A DNA stretch of 64,000 nt from JAGRKR01 sp041397725 (lineage in GTDB: Bacteria; Pseudomonadota; Alphaproteobacteria; Rhizobiales; Hyphomicrobiaceae), in assembly GCA_041397725.1 (NCBI GenBank), contig JAWKVZ010000007.1, forward strand, positions 124,001-188,000. Reading direction: 5' to 3'. Of the stretch, positions 1 to 7,960 are shown piece by piece. The translations under genes and the position numbers were made by a program. A model generated the notes under the pieces. The model had not been told where the DNA came from, did not search any database, and saw nothing but the letters and a program-made list of their open reading frames with translations. Each line of letters starts with the position of its first letter. Position 1 is the first letter of the stretch.

Positions 1-15
1 AAAAAATGCCGCATT

Positions 16-31
16 TGTTTCACGTGAAACA
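16..31. other. parS: parS centromere site (ParB-binding)
   Basis: The 16-bp perfect palindrome TGTTTCACGTGAAACA is an exact copy of the parS sequence bound by chromosomal ParB proteins. It lies downstream of the mnmE stop codon, in the gap that should lead to mnmG, rsmG, parA and parB outside the window, as in other Alphaproteobacteria. ParB loads here and spreads, and ParA segregates the origin region. A second core copy is in hemJ, and a DnaA-box-rich origin lies 4.5 kb away, which supports the call. Confidence 0.93.
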
Positions 32-89
32 GTTCACGGGCCGAATTTCAAAAATTACCTCGCAACACATCAAACAAATACGGTCCAGG

Positions 90-1445
90 CTACTTGCCAA
101 TGCAGAAGGAAGAAAAGATCTGGTCCAGAATGTCCTCGGGGTCGATGCGACCGGTCAGGCGGCCGAGCTCGGCAGCGGCGGCTCTCAGGTCCTCCGCCCG
201 CAGCTCCAGATCGTCGGCCGATCCCGCGAGATAGCGCTCGAGGTGGCCGAGGACGGCGGTGAGGGCCGCGCGATGGCGGGGGCGCGTCAAACGCGCCTCA
301 TCCTCGAGCCCGATCGCCTCCCGTGCCAGGGAGGTCAGGTGCGCGAGCACGTCGTCCAGACCGGTTCCGTCATGCACGGAGATGGCTAAGTCACAGCCAC
401 AGGCCGCGACGTTCAGCGGCGCGCGCACGAGATCGGTCTTGTTCAGCAGCTTCAGGCAGCGCGCGCGCCCGGCACGAATGGCATCCGGCACGGTCGGCTC
501 GGGTGCGGCGGCATCGACCAGCCAGAGCACGAGGTCGGCGGCGCTGGCGCGCGCCAGCGCCCGGCGGATGCCCTCCTGCTCGACACGGCTCGCGGTATCG
601 CGGACGCCGGCCGTATCCGTGACGATCACCGGCAACCCCGCCAGGTCCAGGCGCACCTCGATCAGGTCGCGGGTCGTCCCGGCCTCCTCGGACACGATGA
701 CGACGTCCCGCTGGGCGAGCCAGTTGAGCAGGCTGGACTTGCCGGCATTGGGCGCCCCTGCCAGCACCACCCGGAAGCCTTCGCGCAGGATTTCCCCGCC
801 CCTGCCGGTCGCAAGCGCCGCACCGATGTCCCGGCGCAAGGCCTCGATGGCCGGCCGCACGGATCGGGCGACGGTCGCAGGCACATCACCCTCGTCCGTG
901 AAATCGATGGCCGCCTCGACGGCCGCCCCCGCCTCGATGAGCCGTGCGCGCCATGCCTCGAGTGTCGTCGCAAGCCTGCCAGAGGCCTGCGCCAGGGCCT
1001 GCCGGCGTTGAGCAGCCGTATCGGCCTCGATCAGATCCGCCAGCGCCTCGGCGGCCGTCAGATCGAGCTGCCCGTTGACGAAGGCGCGGCGCGTGAACTC
1101 CCCCGCCTCGGCCGGTCGCAAGCCCGGCGTGGCGGCAAGCGCATCGAGCAGTCCATCGAGGATCGCCCGCCCTCCATGCACGTGCAACTCACCGACATCC
1201 TCGCCGGTGAAGCTCGCTGGCGCGGGAAACCACAGGACCAAGCCGCGGTCGAGGGGCTCGCCGCTGCGGGGATCGCTGATCAGTCGTAAGCTCGCATGCC
1301 GAGGCGGCGGCAGGGGGCCGGTCAACCGGGTCAGGGCTTCGCGCGTGCGCGGTCCGCTCAGGCGGACGACGGCCACGCCGGCACGACCGGCGCCGCTCGA
1401 TACGGCGAAGATCGTCGAAGCCCCGTGATCCGCTGTCGTCAGCAT
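90..1445 (-). CDS. mnmE: tRNA uridine-5-carboxymethylaminomethyl(34) synthesis GTPase MnmE
   Basis: MnmE acts with MnmG in the cytoplasm to modify the wobble uridine (U34) of certain tRNAs, using a folate one-carbon unit. The 451-residue length is normal. The N-terminal tetrahydrofolate-binding domain is followed by a helical region and an embedded G domain with GAPNAGKSS (P-loop), DTAG (G3) and NKTD (G4). The protein ends in the diagnostic CIGK motif whose cysteine is essential in the family. It starts 34 bp after the rho stop and is probably co-transcribed with it. mnmG is expected just beyond the left edge. Confidence 0.97.
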   Translation of the reverse strand: MLTTADHGASTIFAVSSGAGRAGVAVVRLSGPRTREALTRLTGPLPPPRHASLRLISDPRSGEPLDRGLVLWFPAPASFTGEDVGELHVHGGRAILDGLLDALAATPGLRPAEAGEFTRRAFVNGQLDLTAAEALADLIEADTAAQRRQALAQASGRLATTLEAWRARLIEAGAAVEAAIDFTDEGDVPATVARSVRPAIEALRRDIGAALATGRGGEILREGFRVVLAGAPNAGKSSLLNWLAQRDVVIVSEEAGTTRDLIEVRLDLAGLPVIVTDTAGVRDTASRVEQEGIRRALARASAADLVLWLVDAAAPEPTVPDAIRAGRARCLKLLNKTDLVRAPLNVAACGCDLAISVHDGTGLDDVLAHLTSLAREAIGLEDEARLTRPRHRAALTAVLGHLERYLAGSADDLELRAEDLRAAAAELGRLTGRIDPEDILDQIFSSFCIGK

Positions 1446-1479
1446 GGGCCGATTGACGTTGCCGGCCGGCGTACGCCCC

Positions 1480-2745
1480 TCAGGTATTCATGGAGGAGAA
1501 GAACTCGCCGTTGCTCTTGGTCTGGCGCAGCTTGTCGACGAGGAACTCGATCGCATCCATCGTGCCCATGGGGTTGAGGATGCGGCGGAGCACGTACATC
1601 TTCTTGAGCTGATCCTTGGGAACCAGGAGCTCTTCCTTGCGGGTGCCGGACTTGGCGATGTCGATGGCCGGGAAGACCCGCTTGTCCGAGACCTTGCGAT
1701 CGAGCACGACCTCGCAGTTGCCGGTGCCCTTGAACTCCTCGAAGATCACCTCGTCCATGCGGCTGCCGGTGTCGATCAGCGCGGTCGCGATGATGGTCAG
1801 CGAGCCGCCCTCCTCGATGTTGCGGGCCGCTCCGAAGAAGCGCTTCGGGCGCTGGAGCGCATTCGAGTCGACGCCGCCCGTCAGCACCTTGCCGGAAGAC
1901 GGCACCACGGTGTTGTAGGCGCGGCCGAGACGCGTGATCGAATCCAGGAGGATGACGACGTCGCGCTTGTGCTCGACGAGGCGCTTGGCCTTCTCGATGA
2001 CCATCTCCGACACTTGGACGTGGCGCGAGGGATGCTCGTCGAAAGTCGAGGAAATCACCTCGCCCTTGACCGAGCGCTGCATGTCCGTGACTTCCTCGGG
2101 CCGCTCGTCGATGAGCAGCACGATGAGATAGCACTCGGGATGATTGGTCGTGATGGAGTGGGCGATGTTCTGCAGGAGCACCGTCTTGCCGGTGCGCGGC
2201 TGCGCCACGATCAGGGCGCGCTGTCCCTTGCCCATCGGCGCCACGATATCGATGACGCGCGCTGAGAGATCCTTGATGGTCGGATCCTCGATCTCCATCT
2301 TCAGCCACTCGTCCGGATAGAGCGGCGTGAGATTGTCGAAGTGGATCTTGTGGCGCGCCTTCTCGGGCTCCTCGAAGTTGATGTTGTTGACCTTGAGAAG
2401 GGCGAAGTACCGCTCACCTTCCTTGGGGCTGCGGATCTGGCCTTCGACGGTGTCCCCGGTGCGCAAGCCGAAACGGCGGATCTGGCTCGGGCTCACGTAG
2501 ATGTCGTCGGGACCCGGCAGATAGTTCGCATCGGGCGAGCGCAGGAAGCCGAAGCCGTCCTGCAGCACCTCGACCACGCCGGTGCCGGTGATGTCGATCT
2601 CGCGAGCGGCCAGCTGCTTCAAAATGGCGAACATGAGCTCCTGCTTGCGCATCGAGCTCGCGTTCTCGACCTCAACCTCTTCGGCGAAGGTCAACAGCTC
2701 CGTCGGCGACTTCAATTTGAGGTCCTGGAGCTTCATTTCCTGCAT
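1480..2745 (-). CDS. rho: transcription termination factor Rho
   Basis: Rho is a hexameric RNA-dependent ATPase that terminates transcription. The 421 residues show the N-terminal Rho domain (starting MQEMKLQDLK), the cold-shock-like RNA-binding domain with GFGFLRSPD near residue 70, and the RecA-like ATPase core with QPRTGKT (Walker A) and a VILLDSITR-type Walker B segment. The length matches alphaproteobacterial Rho. A 228-bp leader separates it from the upstream hemJ stop. Many rho genes are autoregulated by attenuation in the leader, but I see no definite leader element here. The order hemE-hemJ-rho-mnmE is typical of Rhizobiales beside the origin. Confidence 0.97.
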   Translation of the reverse strand: MQEMKLQDLKLKSPTELLTFAEEVEVENASSMRKQELMFAILKQLAAREIDITGTGVVEVLQDGFGFLRSPDANYLPGPDDIYVSPSQIRRFGLRTGDTVEGQIRSPKEGERYFALLKVNNINFEEPEKARHKIHFDNLTPLYPDEWLKMEIEDPTIKDLSARVIDIVAPMGKGQRALIVAQPRTGKTVLLQNIAHSITTNHPECYLIVLLIDERPEEVTDMQRSVKGEVISSTFDEHPSRHVQVSEMVIEKAKRLVEHKRDVVILLDSITRLGRAYNTVVPSSGKVLTGGVDSNALQRPKRFFGAARNIEEGGSLTIIATALIDTGSRMDEVIFEEFKGTGNCEVVLDRKVSDKRVFPAIDIAKSGTRKEELLVPKDQLKKMYVLRRILNPMGTMDAIEFLVDKLRQTKSNGEFFSSMNT

Positions 2746-2973
2746 TGAGTAACTCCGGATAGAAATGTCCTGATGACGGACGAGCGGAAATGGGGTCTTG
2801 GGTCGGGAAGGAGAGTTGCCGCGTTGGAGCGGCTGGAGAGGTGTGGGCCGCCGCGGGAAGTGACCGGCAGCGGCAAGTGCCCCTGGTTATGACGGCAGAT
2901 CGTGGTGACGACGCCGAACCATCGGATGTGGGGGTCGCTCAACAAATGCCATGAGTCGCGGCAAAGTCAAGCG

Positions 2974-3498
2974 TCAAAGCGGCTTCACGATCACGAAGAT
3001 GACGATACCGATCATGAGAACCGTCGGAAGCTCGTTGATCATGCGCCAGTGCCGGGCGGAAACGGTGTTGCGGTCCTCGGCGAAGCGCCGCACCGCAGCC
3101 GAGAAGTAGCCGTGTACGGCGGAAAGCCCGAACACCAGCAGAAGTTTCACGTGAAACCATCCGTCCTTCAGATGCCCGCCCTTCCACGCCAGCCACATCC
3201 CCAGCACCCAGGCGATGACCATCGCGGGATTCATGATGATGCGCAGCAGGCGCCGTTCCATCACCTTGAACGTCTCGGACTGCTGCGAGCCCTTGGGCGC
3301 TTCGCAATGGTAGATGAAGAGCCGCGGCAGGTAGAGCATGCCGGCCATCCAGGCGATGATGGCGATGACATGCACGGCCTTGATCCAGAGATAGGCAGCC
3401 GTGCCGAAGGCGAACATGACGGCGCCCGTGGCGGCGGCCGTGATCAGAAGTGCGACGGCCGCACGCGTCGCCGGGCTCGCCCCGTCCGCCCCGCTCAT
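2974..3498 (-). CDS. hemJ: protoporphyrinogen oxidase HemJ
   Basis: HemJ is an integral membrane enzyme that oxidises protoporphyrinogen IX to protoporphyrin IX in haem synthesis. The 174-residue protein has four to five hydrophobic segments. It carries the family signatures WIKAVHVIAIIAWMAGMLYLPRLF (here residues ~38-61, with the conserved His and the Tyr-Leu-Pro-Arg) and WFHVKL near residue 120. It overlaps the hemE stop codon by four bases (ATGA), so the two haem genes are translationally coupled. The WFHVKL codons coincide with a parS core (3144-3157). Confidence 0.93.
   Translation of the reverse strand: MSGADGASPATRAAVALLITAAATGAVMFAFGTAAYLWIKAVHVIAIIAWMAGMLYLPRLFIYHCEAPKGSQQSETFKVMERRLLRIIMNPAMVIAWVLGMWLAWKGGHLKDGWFHVKLLLVFGLSAVHGYFSAAVRRFAEDRNTVSARHWRMINELPTVLMIGIVIFVIVKPL
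3144..3157. other. parS: second parS core inside hemJ
   Basis: GTTTCACGTGAAAC, the inner 14 bp of parS, lies within the coding sequence of hemJ. The outermost bases differ (A and C instead of T and A), giving 14 of 16 matches to the site at 16-31. On the hemJ strand these bases encode part of the conserved Trp-Phe-His-Val-Lys-Leu motif. Rhizobial origins usually carry several clustered parS sites, so ParB binding here is plausible, but the match could be driven by protein conservation alone. Confidence 0.7.
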
Positions 3499-4571
3499 GA
3501 CCGCCGTCCCCGCCGTACGCGCGCGACCAGCCGTGCCACGTTCTCAGGCGGCGTCTGCGGCACGATGCCGTGACCCAGGTTGAAAATAAACGGCCGGCCC
3601 GTCCGCGCCATGGCCTCGAGAATCGCATCGACCCTCTGATCCAGGGCGTCGCCACCGGACACGAGCAACAACGGGTCGAGATTGCCCTGCACGATGCAAT
3701 TCAAGGACCTGAACCGCTCGTTGAGGCGGCTCATTTCGTCGAGCGTGACCGAGGTGTCGCAGCCATAGCCATTTACTCCGGTGGCCGTCGCGTACGACAT
3801 CGCCGCCGAGATGGCCCCGCGCGGGAATCCGATGATCGGCACATCGGGATGCCTAGCGCGGACACCGGCCACGATCTTTTGGGTTGGTTTTACCACCCAA
3901 CGGTCCAGCTCATCGTCCGGCAGGCTGCCCGCCCAGGTATCGAAGATCTGCAAAGCGTCGGCGCCGGCCTCGACCTGTTGAGACAGATACGCGATGGACG
4001 CCTCCACCAGGAGATCCATGAGCCTGCCGAAGCCGGCGCGATCCCGGTAGGCCCAAAGCCGCGCCGCCGCCTGGTCGCGGGAGCCGCGGCCTTCCACCAT
4101 GTACGTCGCGACGGTCCAGGGCGCCCCGCAGAAGCCGATCAGCGTGGTTTCGTCCGGCAGCGCCCCACGCACGCGCGAAACCGTCTCGCACACCCTGTCG
4201 AACTTCGACCTGGTCGCCTCCAGTCGCAGGCCGGCGAGACCCGCCTCGCTCGCGATCGCGTCGAGGACGGGACCCTCTCCTTCCACGAAACGCACGCCTT
4301 GGCCCAGGGCGTCCGGCACCACCAGAATATCCGAGAACAGAATGGCCGCATCGAAGCCGTACCGACGGATTGGTTGCAGCGTCACCTCGGCAGCCAGCTC
4401 GGGATTATAGCAGAGGTTGAGAAACGAGCCTGCTTTCCCGCGGATTGCTCTGTACTCGGGAAGATACCGTCCGGCCTGCCTCATGAGCCACATGGGAGGC
4501 ACAGCCGCGGCTTCGCCTTGAAAGGCACGTAGCAGGGGTCTCGAGGATGGTCTGGCGGACGCTACGCTCAT
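3495..4571 (-). CDS. hemE: uroporphyrinogen III decarboxylase HemE
   Basis: HemE decarboxylates the four acetate side chains of uroporphyrinogen III to give coproporphyrinogen III in the cytoplasm. The 358-residue protein is full length. The MRQAGRYLPEYR motif (residues ~30-41) that supplies substrate-binding arginines and the FSDILVVPDALG motif with the catalytic aspartate near residue 80 are present. GFPRGA and FNLGHGI are seen in the C-terminal half. The start lies at the edge of the replication origin, as in Caulobacter, so its promoter is likely within the origin region. Confidence 0.97.
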   Translation of the reverse strand: MSVASARPSSRPLLRAFQGEAAAVPPMWLMRQAGRYLPEYRAIRGKAGSFLNLCYNPELAAEVTLQPIRRYGFDAAILFSDILVVPDALGQGVRFVEGEGPVLDAIASEAGLAGLRLEATRSKFDRVCETVSRVRGALPDETTLIGFCGAPWTVATYMVEGRGSRDQAAARLWAYRDRAGFGRLMDLLVEASIAYLSQQVEAGADALQIFDTWAGSLPDDELDRWVVKPTQKIVAGVRARHPDVPIIGFPRGAISAAMSYATATGVNGYGCDTSVTLDEMSRLNERFRSLNCIVQGNLDPLLLVSGGDALDQRVDAILEAMARTGRPFIFNLGHGIVPQTPPENVARLVARVRRGRRS

Positions 4572-4576
4572 GGCCT

Positions 4577-4622
4577 CTTTCTAATGATTAGATGATCTAT
4601 GATTTTGTTATTGTTCTTATTG
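4577..4622. other. AT-rich candidate DNA unwinding element of the origin
   Basis: About three quarters of these 46 bases are A or T, in a genome that is otherwise about two-thirds G+C. The block sits next to the hemE start and about 220-270 bp from the perfect DnaA boxes. It may serve for strand opening, for the hemE promoter, or both. This is inferred from composition and position only. Confidence 0.5.
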
Positions 4623-4844
4623 GTCTGTGAACTCTGAGGGTTACGCGTTGGGCCTCTCGTATCCCCCAGTTTTCCGCAGGCCGCAATGCGGCATCTAGAT
4701 GTCGTAGCGTCGGTGTCGGCCTGCTACAAGAGGACGTTTCAATCGCAGTTTCAGAGACTTCCAGGGTGTGTTCCAGCGGTAGTACAATTGACAACCTGTG
4801 GATTATGGCCGCTTATCGCAAGGGTTCGGTGCGGTTGAGCGGGC

Positions 4845-4853
4845 TGTGGATAA
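4845..4853 (-). promoter_or_regulatory. DnaA box, perfect
   Basis: TGTGGATAA, the reverse complement of the consensus DnaA box TTATCCACA, with no mismatch. It is 31 bp from a second identical box in the same orientation. Confidence 0.88.
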
Positions 4854-4883
4854 CGTCGCTCGTGCTGCCTCGCCCGGCCCAGA

Positions 4884-4892
4884 TGTGGATAA
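4884..4892 (-). promoter_or_regulatory. DnaA box, perfect
   Basis: A second exact TGTGGATAA in the same orientation as the one at 4845. Two perfect 9-mers within 48 bp in a GC-rich genome are unlikely by chance and strongly support a DnaA-controlled origin. Confidence 0.88.
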
Positions 4893-4989
4893 CCTTGTGG
4901 GGTCGGGGCCTGAAGCCTGTAGGAGCCCGCCGGGGACGCCGTGGGGCTGTGGAGAATTGGGCGAGTTATCAACAGCGAGGCCGCGCGCA

Positions 4990-5835
4990 TTGGCGAGCTT
5001 GTTTCATCTGCATCTTATCTCGGACGCGACCGGTGAAACGCTGACGACGATCGCCAAGGCGGCCGTGGTCCAGTTCCCGCAGATGCGCCCGATCGAGCAC
5101 GTCTACCCCCTCGTCCGTTCGCAACGGCAGCTCGAGCGCGTGTTGCAGGAGATCGAGTCCGCCCCGGGCATCGTGCTTTATACCGTCATCAGCAAGGAGC
5201 TGCAGGCGGTGATCGAGCAGCGCTGCAAAGAGCTGAAGCTGCCCTGCCTGCATATCCTCGAGCCGATCATGCACGTGTTCGAGTCCTATCTCGGCGCCAC
5301 GCAGACGCCGACCGTGGCCGGCCAGCATGTGCTCGATGCCGACTACTTCAAGCGGATCGAGGCCCTGAATTTCTCGATGGCCCACGACGACGGGCGCTTG
5401 CCGGTCAATCTCGATCTCGCCGACATCATCATCGTCGGCATATCCCGGACCTCGAAGACGCCGACCAGCATCTATCTCGCCAATCGCGGCTATCTCACCG
5501 CCAACTACCCCATCGTTCCCGGCGTCGAGATCCCGCAGGAGCTGCTGAAGCCGACCACCGCATTCGTCGTCGGGCTGGTGGCGAGTCCGGACCGCATTGC
5601 CCAGATCCGGCGCAACCGTGTCATGATGCTCGCGGATCGTGACCTCGACGACTACGTCGACCGCGATCGAATCACCGCGGAAATCATGTTCACGCGACGC
5701 CTGTGCGCCCGCCAGGGCTGGCCTGTCATCGACGTCACGCGCCGCTCCATCGAGGAGACGGCCGCCACCATCCTCAAGCTCCTGCACGAGCGCAAGGAAG
5801 GCGGCAAGCCGATCGCCGCGGCGGTGGAGATCTGA
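4990..5835 (+). CDS. pyruvate, phosphate dikinase/PEP synthase regulatory protein (DUF299, PpsR family)
   Basis: DUF299 proteins are bifunctional serine/threonine kinase and Pi-dependent phosphorylases that switch PEP synthase or pyruvate phosphate dikinase on and off. From the TTG at 4990 the protein is 281 residues and begins MASLFHLHLISDATGETL, the family N-terminus. The nucleotide-binding motif GISRTSKTPTS is near residue 150. GAGG lies 9 nt before this TTG; a second in-frame TTG is at 4999. An in-frame GTG at 4798 would give a longer protein, but its first 64 codons would read through the DnaA boxes. The gene heads the rightward set ending in dnaQ, as in Caulobacter. Confidence 0.9.
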   Translation: MASLFHLHLISDATGETLTTIAKAAVVQFPQMRPIEHVYPLVRSQRQLERVLQEIESAPGIVLYTVISKELQAVIEQRCKELKLPCLHILEPIMHVFESYLGATQTPTVAGQHVLDADYFKRIEALNFSMAHDDGRLPVNLDLADIIIVGISRTSKTPTSIYLANRGYLTANYPIVPGVEIPQELLKPTTAFVVGLVASPDRIAQIRRNRVMMLADRDLDDYVDRDRITAEIMFTRRLCARQGWPVIDVTRRSIEETAATILKLLHERKEGGKPIAAAVEI

Positions 5836-5852
5836 GGGGCGCGCGCTCAGCA

Positions 5853-6470
5853 ATGACCAGAAAATCCGATGTGACGCTCATTCTCGCCTCCGCGAGCGAA
5901 AGCCGCCGGCGCATGCTCGCCGCAGCGGGGGTGTCGTGTTGCGCCATTGCCGCCGACGTCGACGAGCGCGCCATCCGTGAATCGGCTCTGGCGCGGCGAC
6001 CCGCAGCGGCGCCACCCGATATCGCCGTCGAGCTGGCGGAGGCGAAGGCCCTTGCCATCAGCCGTCTGGAGCCGTCGGCGCTGGTGATCGGCGGCGATCA
6101 GATCCTCGCGGCGGACGGGCGCATCTTCGAGAAGCCGGACGGACTGGCCGCCGCCCGGCGGCAGCTCGAGGCGCTGGAGGGGCGGGTTCACGAGCTGCAC
6201 TCGGGTCTGGCGCTGGCTGAAGCCGGCGGCGTCGTCTGGAGCACGTGCCAGACGGCGCTTCTGCACATGCGCCCTCTCAGCCCGGCATTCATGGACCATT
6301 ACCTCGATCAGGTCGGCGCCGATGTCTGTACGTCGGTTGGCTGCTACAAGCTCGAAGGTCTCGGCGTGCAGTTGTTCGAGCGTATCGACGGCGATTTTTT
6401 CACCATCCTCGGCCTGCCGCTGCTGCGCCTCCTGGCCGAGCTGCGATCGCGGGGGATCATCGCGCAATGA
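5853..6470 (+). CDS. maf: Maf family nucleoside triphosphate pyrophosphatase
   Basis: Maf proteins hydrolyse dTTP, UTP or modified nucleotides to the monophosphate and are thought to clean the nucleotide pool. The 205-residue protein has the N-terminal SASESRRRML signature (substrate loop, residues ~11-20), the GGDQIL motif with the catalytic aspartate, and the SVGCYKLEGLG segment near residue 160. The start is 17 bp after the DUF299 stop, and the stop overlaps the aroE start by four bases. Which Maf subgroup (YhdE or YceF type) cannot be settled by eye. Confidence 0.93.
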   Translation: MTRKSDVTLILASASESRRRMLAAAGVSCCAIAADVDERAIRESALARRPAAAPPDIAVELAEAKALAISRLEPSALVIGGDQILAADGRIFEKPDGLAAARRQLEALEGRVHELHSGLALAEAGGVVWSTCQTALLHMRPLSPAFMDHYLDQVGADVCTSVGCYKLEGLGVQLFERIDGDFFTILGLPLLRLLAELRSRGIIAQ

Positions 6471-7306
6471 CGGCGGACCCTCGCGCATTCGTCATCGGCT
6501 GGCCGATCAAGCATTCGCGCTCGCCACTCATTCACGGCTACTGGCTGGAGGCCTACGGCCTTGTTGGCAGCTATGAAAAGATCGCCGTGAAGCCCGACGA
6601 TCTCGCGGCCTTTCTCGCGGGTCTGGGGGCGGCCGGCTACGTCGGCGGCAACGTGACGGTCCCGCACAAGGAGGATGCGTTCAGGCTGGCGGCGGTCACC
6701 GACGATGCAGCGCGCGCGATCGGAGCCGCCAACACGTTGTGGCTGGACGGCGGGCGGCTGCACGCCTCGAATACGGATGCCTACGGGTTCATGACGCACC
6801 TGGGCGAGACCGCGAGCGGCTGGGCCGCCAGGGATCGCCCGGTGCTGGTGCTCGGCGCAGGCGGTGCGGCGCGCGCCATCGTCTACGGATTTCTGGCGGC
6901 CGGCGTCGAGATGGTCATGGTGTGCAATCGCACGCTGGCGCGGGCCGAGGAGCTGGCCGCGCATTTCGGACCGAAGGTCGTCGCCAGGCCGTGGCAGGAC
7001 CGCGTCGCCTGTGCGGAGCGCGCCGGCGTGCTCGTCAACACCACCACGCTCGGCATGTCCGGCGCCGATCCTCTCGACATGCCGCTTACCACCTTGCCGG
7101 CGGACGCCGTCGTGGCAGACATCGTCTATGTTCCGTTGCTGACGCCGCTGCTTGCCGACGCCAAACGCAGGGGGCTGGCAGCAGTCGACGGGCTCGGCAT
7201 GCTGTTGCACCAGGCGGTGCCCGGCTTCGAGCGATGGTTCGGCGTCCGCCCGACGGTGACCCCGGCCCTTCGGGAGCGCATTGTGGCCGATATCGAGGGA
7301 CGCTGA
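6467..7306 (+). CDS. aroE: shikimate dehydrogenase (NADP+)
   Basis: AroE reduces 3-dehydroshikimate to shikimate in the pathway to chorismate and aromatic amino acids. The 279-residue protein has the N-terminal substrate motif IKHSRSPLIHGYW, the catalytic segment GGNVTVPHKE (conserved lysine near residue 68), NTDAYGF, and the NADP-binding glycine loop VLGAGGAARA near residue 130. It overlaps maf (ATGA) and coaE (TGATG), indicating translational coupling in one operon. Confidence 0.96.
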   Translation: MTADPRAFVIGWPIKHSRSPLIHGYWLEAYGLVGSYEKIAVKPDDLAAFLAGLGAAGYVGGNVTVPHKEDAFRLAAVTDDAARAIGAANTLWLDGGRLHASNTDAYGFMTHLGETASGWAARDRPVLVLGAGGAARAIVYGFLAAGVEMVMVCNRTLARAEELAAHFGPKVVARPWQDRVACAERAGVLVNTTTLGMSGADPLDMPLTTLPADAVVADIVYVPLLTPLLADAKRRGLAAVDGLGMLLHQAVPGFERWFGVRPTVTPALRERIVADIEGR

Positions 7307-7926
7307 TGCTGATCATCGGACTGACGGGCTCGATCGGCATGGGGAAATCGACAGCGGCCGCCCGCTTCCGCAGCCACGGCATCGCTGTATTCGATGCCGA
7401 TGCCGCCGTGCACCGGCTCTATGCCGGCAAGGCCGTGCCGCTGATCGAGGCGGCGTTTCCGGGAACGACGAACAGCGTCAGCAAGACCGTCGATCGCCCG
7501 CTCCTGGCGGCGGCGCTCATCGCCGATCCCAGTGGCTTCAAGCGGCTCGAAGCGATTGTGCACCCGCTCGTACAGGCCGAGCAGCGAGAGTTTCTGCAGG
7601 AGCAGGCAGCGGCCGGCGCAGACATGGCCGTGCTGGAAATTCCCCTGTTGCTGGAGACGGGTGGCGAGGCGCGCGTCGATATCGTGGTGGTGGTCAGTGC
7701 CCCGCCGGAGGTGCAGAGGCAGCGCGTGCTGGCGCGCCCAGGCATCACCGAGGAGCGGCTGCAATCCCTGCTGGCCCGGCAGATGCCGGATGCTGAGAAG
7801 CGGGCCAAGGCCCATTTCGTTGTGGACACCAGCGGGACGATCGAGGCGAGCCAGGCGCAGATCGATACTATCATCGCCAAGCTGCGCGGGCGGCCGGGCG
7901 CCGCACTCGAGCGGCACTGGTCCTGA
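7306..7926 (+). CDS. coaE: dephospho-CoA kinase
   Basis: CoaE phosphorylates the 3' hydroxyl of dephospho-CoA, the last step of coenzyme A synthesis. The 206-residue protein starts MLIIGLTGSIGMGKST, which is the P-loop, followed by DADAAVHRLY, the typical CoA-substrate aspartate region. The EIPLLLETG segment lies near residue 110. The start codon shares one base with the aroE stop. Confidence 0.95.
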   Translation: MLIIGLTGSIGMGKSTAAARFRSHGIAVFDADAAVHRLYAGKAVPLIEAAFPGTTNSVSKTVDRPLLAAALIADPSGFKRLEAIVHPLVQAEQREFLQEQAAAGADMAVLEIPLLLETGGEARVDIVVVVSAPPEVQRQRVLARPGITEERLQSLLARQMPDAEKRAKAHFVVDTSGTIEASQAQIDTIIAKLRGRPGAALERHWS

Positions 7927-7960
7927 GCGGTTCTACGGACAGCCGGGCACGGGGGCCGAG

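Larger units (their letters stand above)
4572..4989. other. oriC: chromosomal replication origin (oriC/Cori-like) between hemE and DUF299 gene
   Basis: This non-coding stretch lies between divergent hemE and the DUF299 gene, the position of the origin in Caulobacter and Rhizobiales. It has two perfect DnaA boxes TGTGGATAA (4845-4853 and 4884-4892), near matches TGTGGATTA (4797-4805), TGTGGAGAA (4948-4956) and, in the other orientation, TTATCAACA (4966-4974). A markedly AT-rich block of about 45 bp follows the hemE start (4577-4622) and is a candidate unwinding element. Two parS sites lie within 4.6 kb. I saw no clear CtrA site and no GANTC methylation site inside it. Confidence 0.85.
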
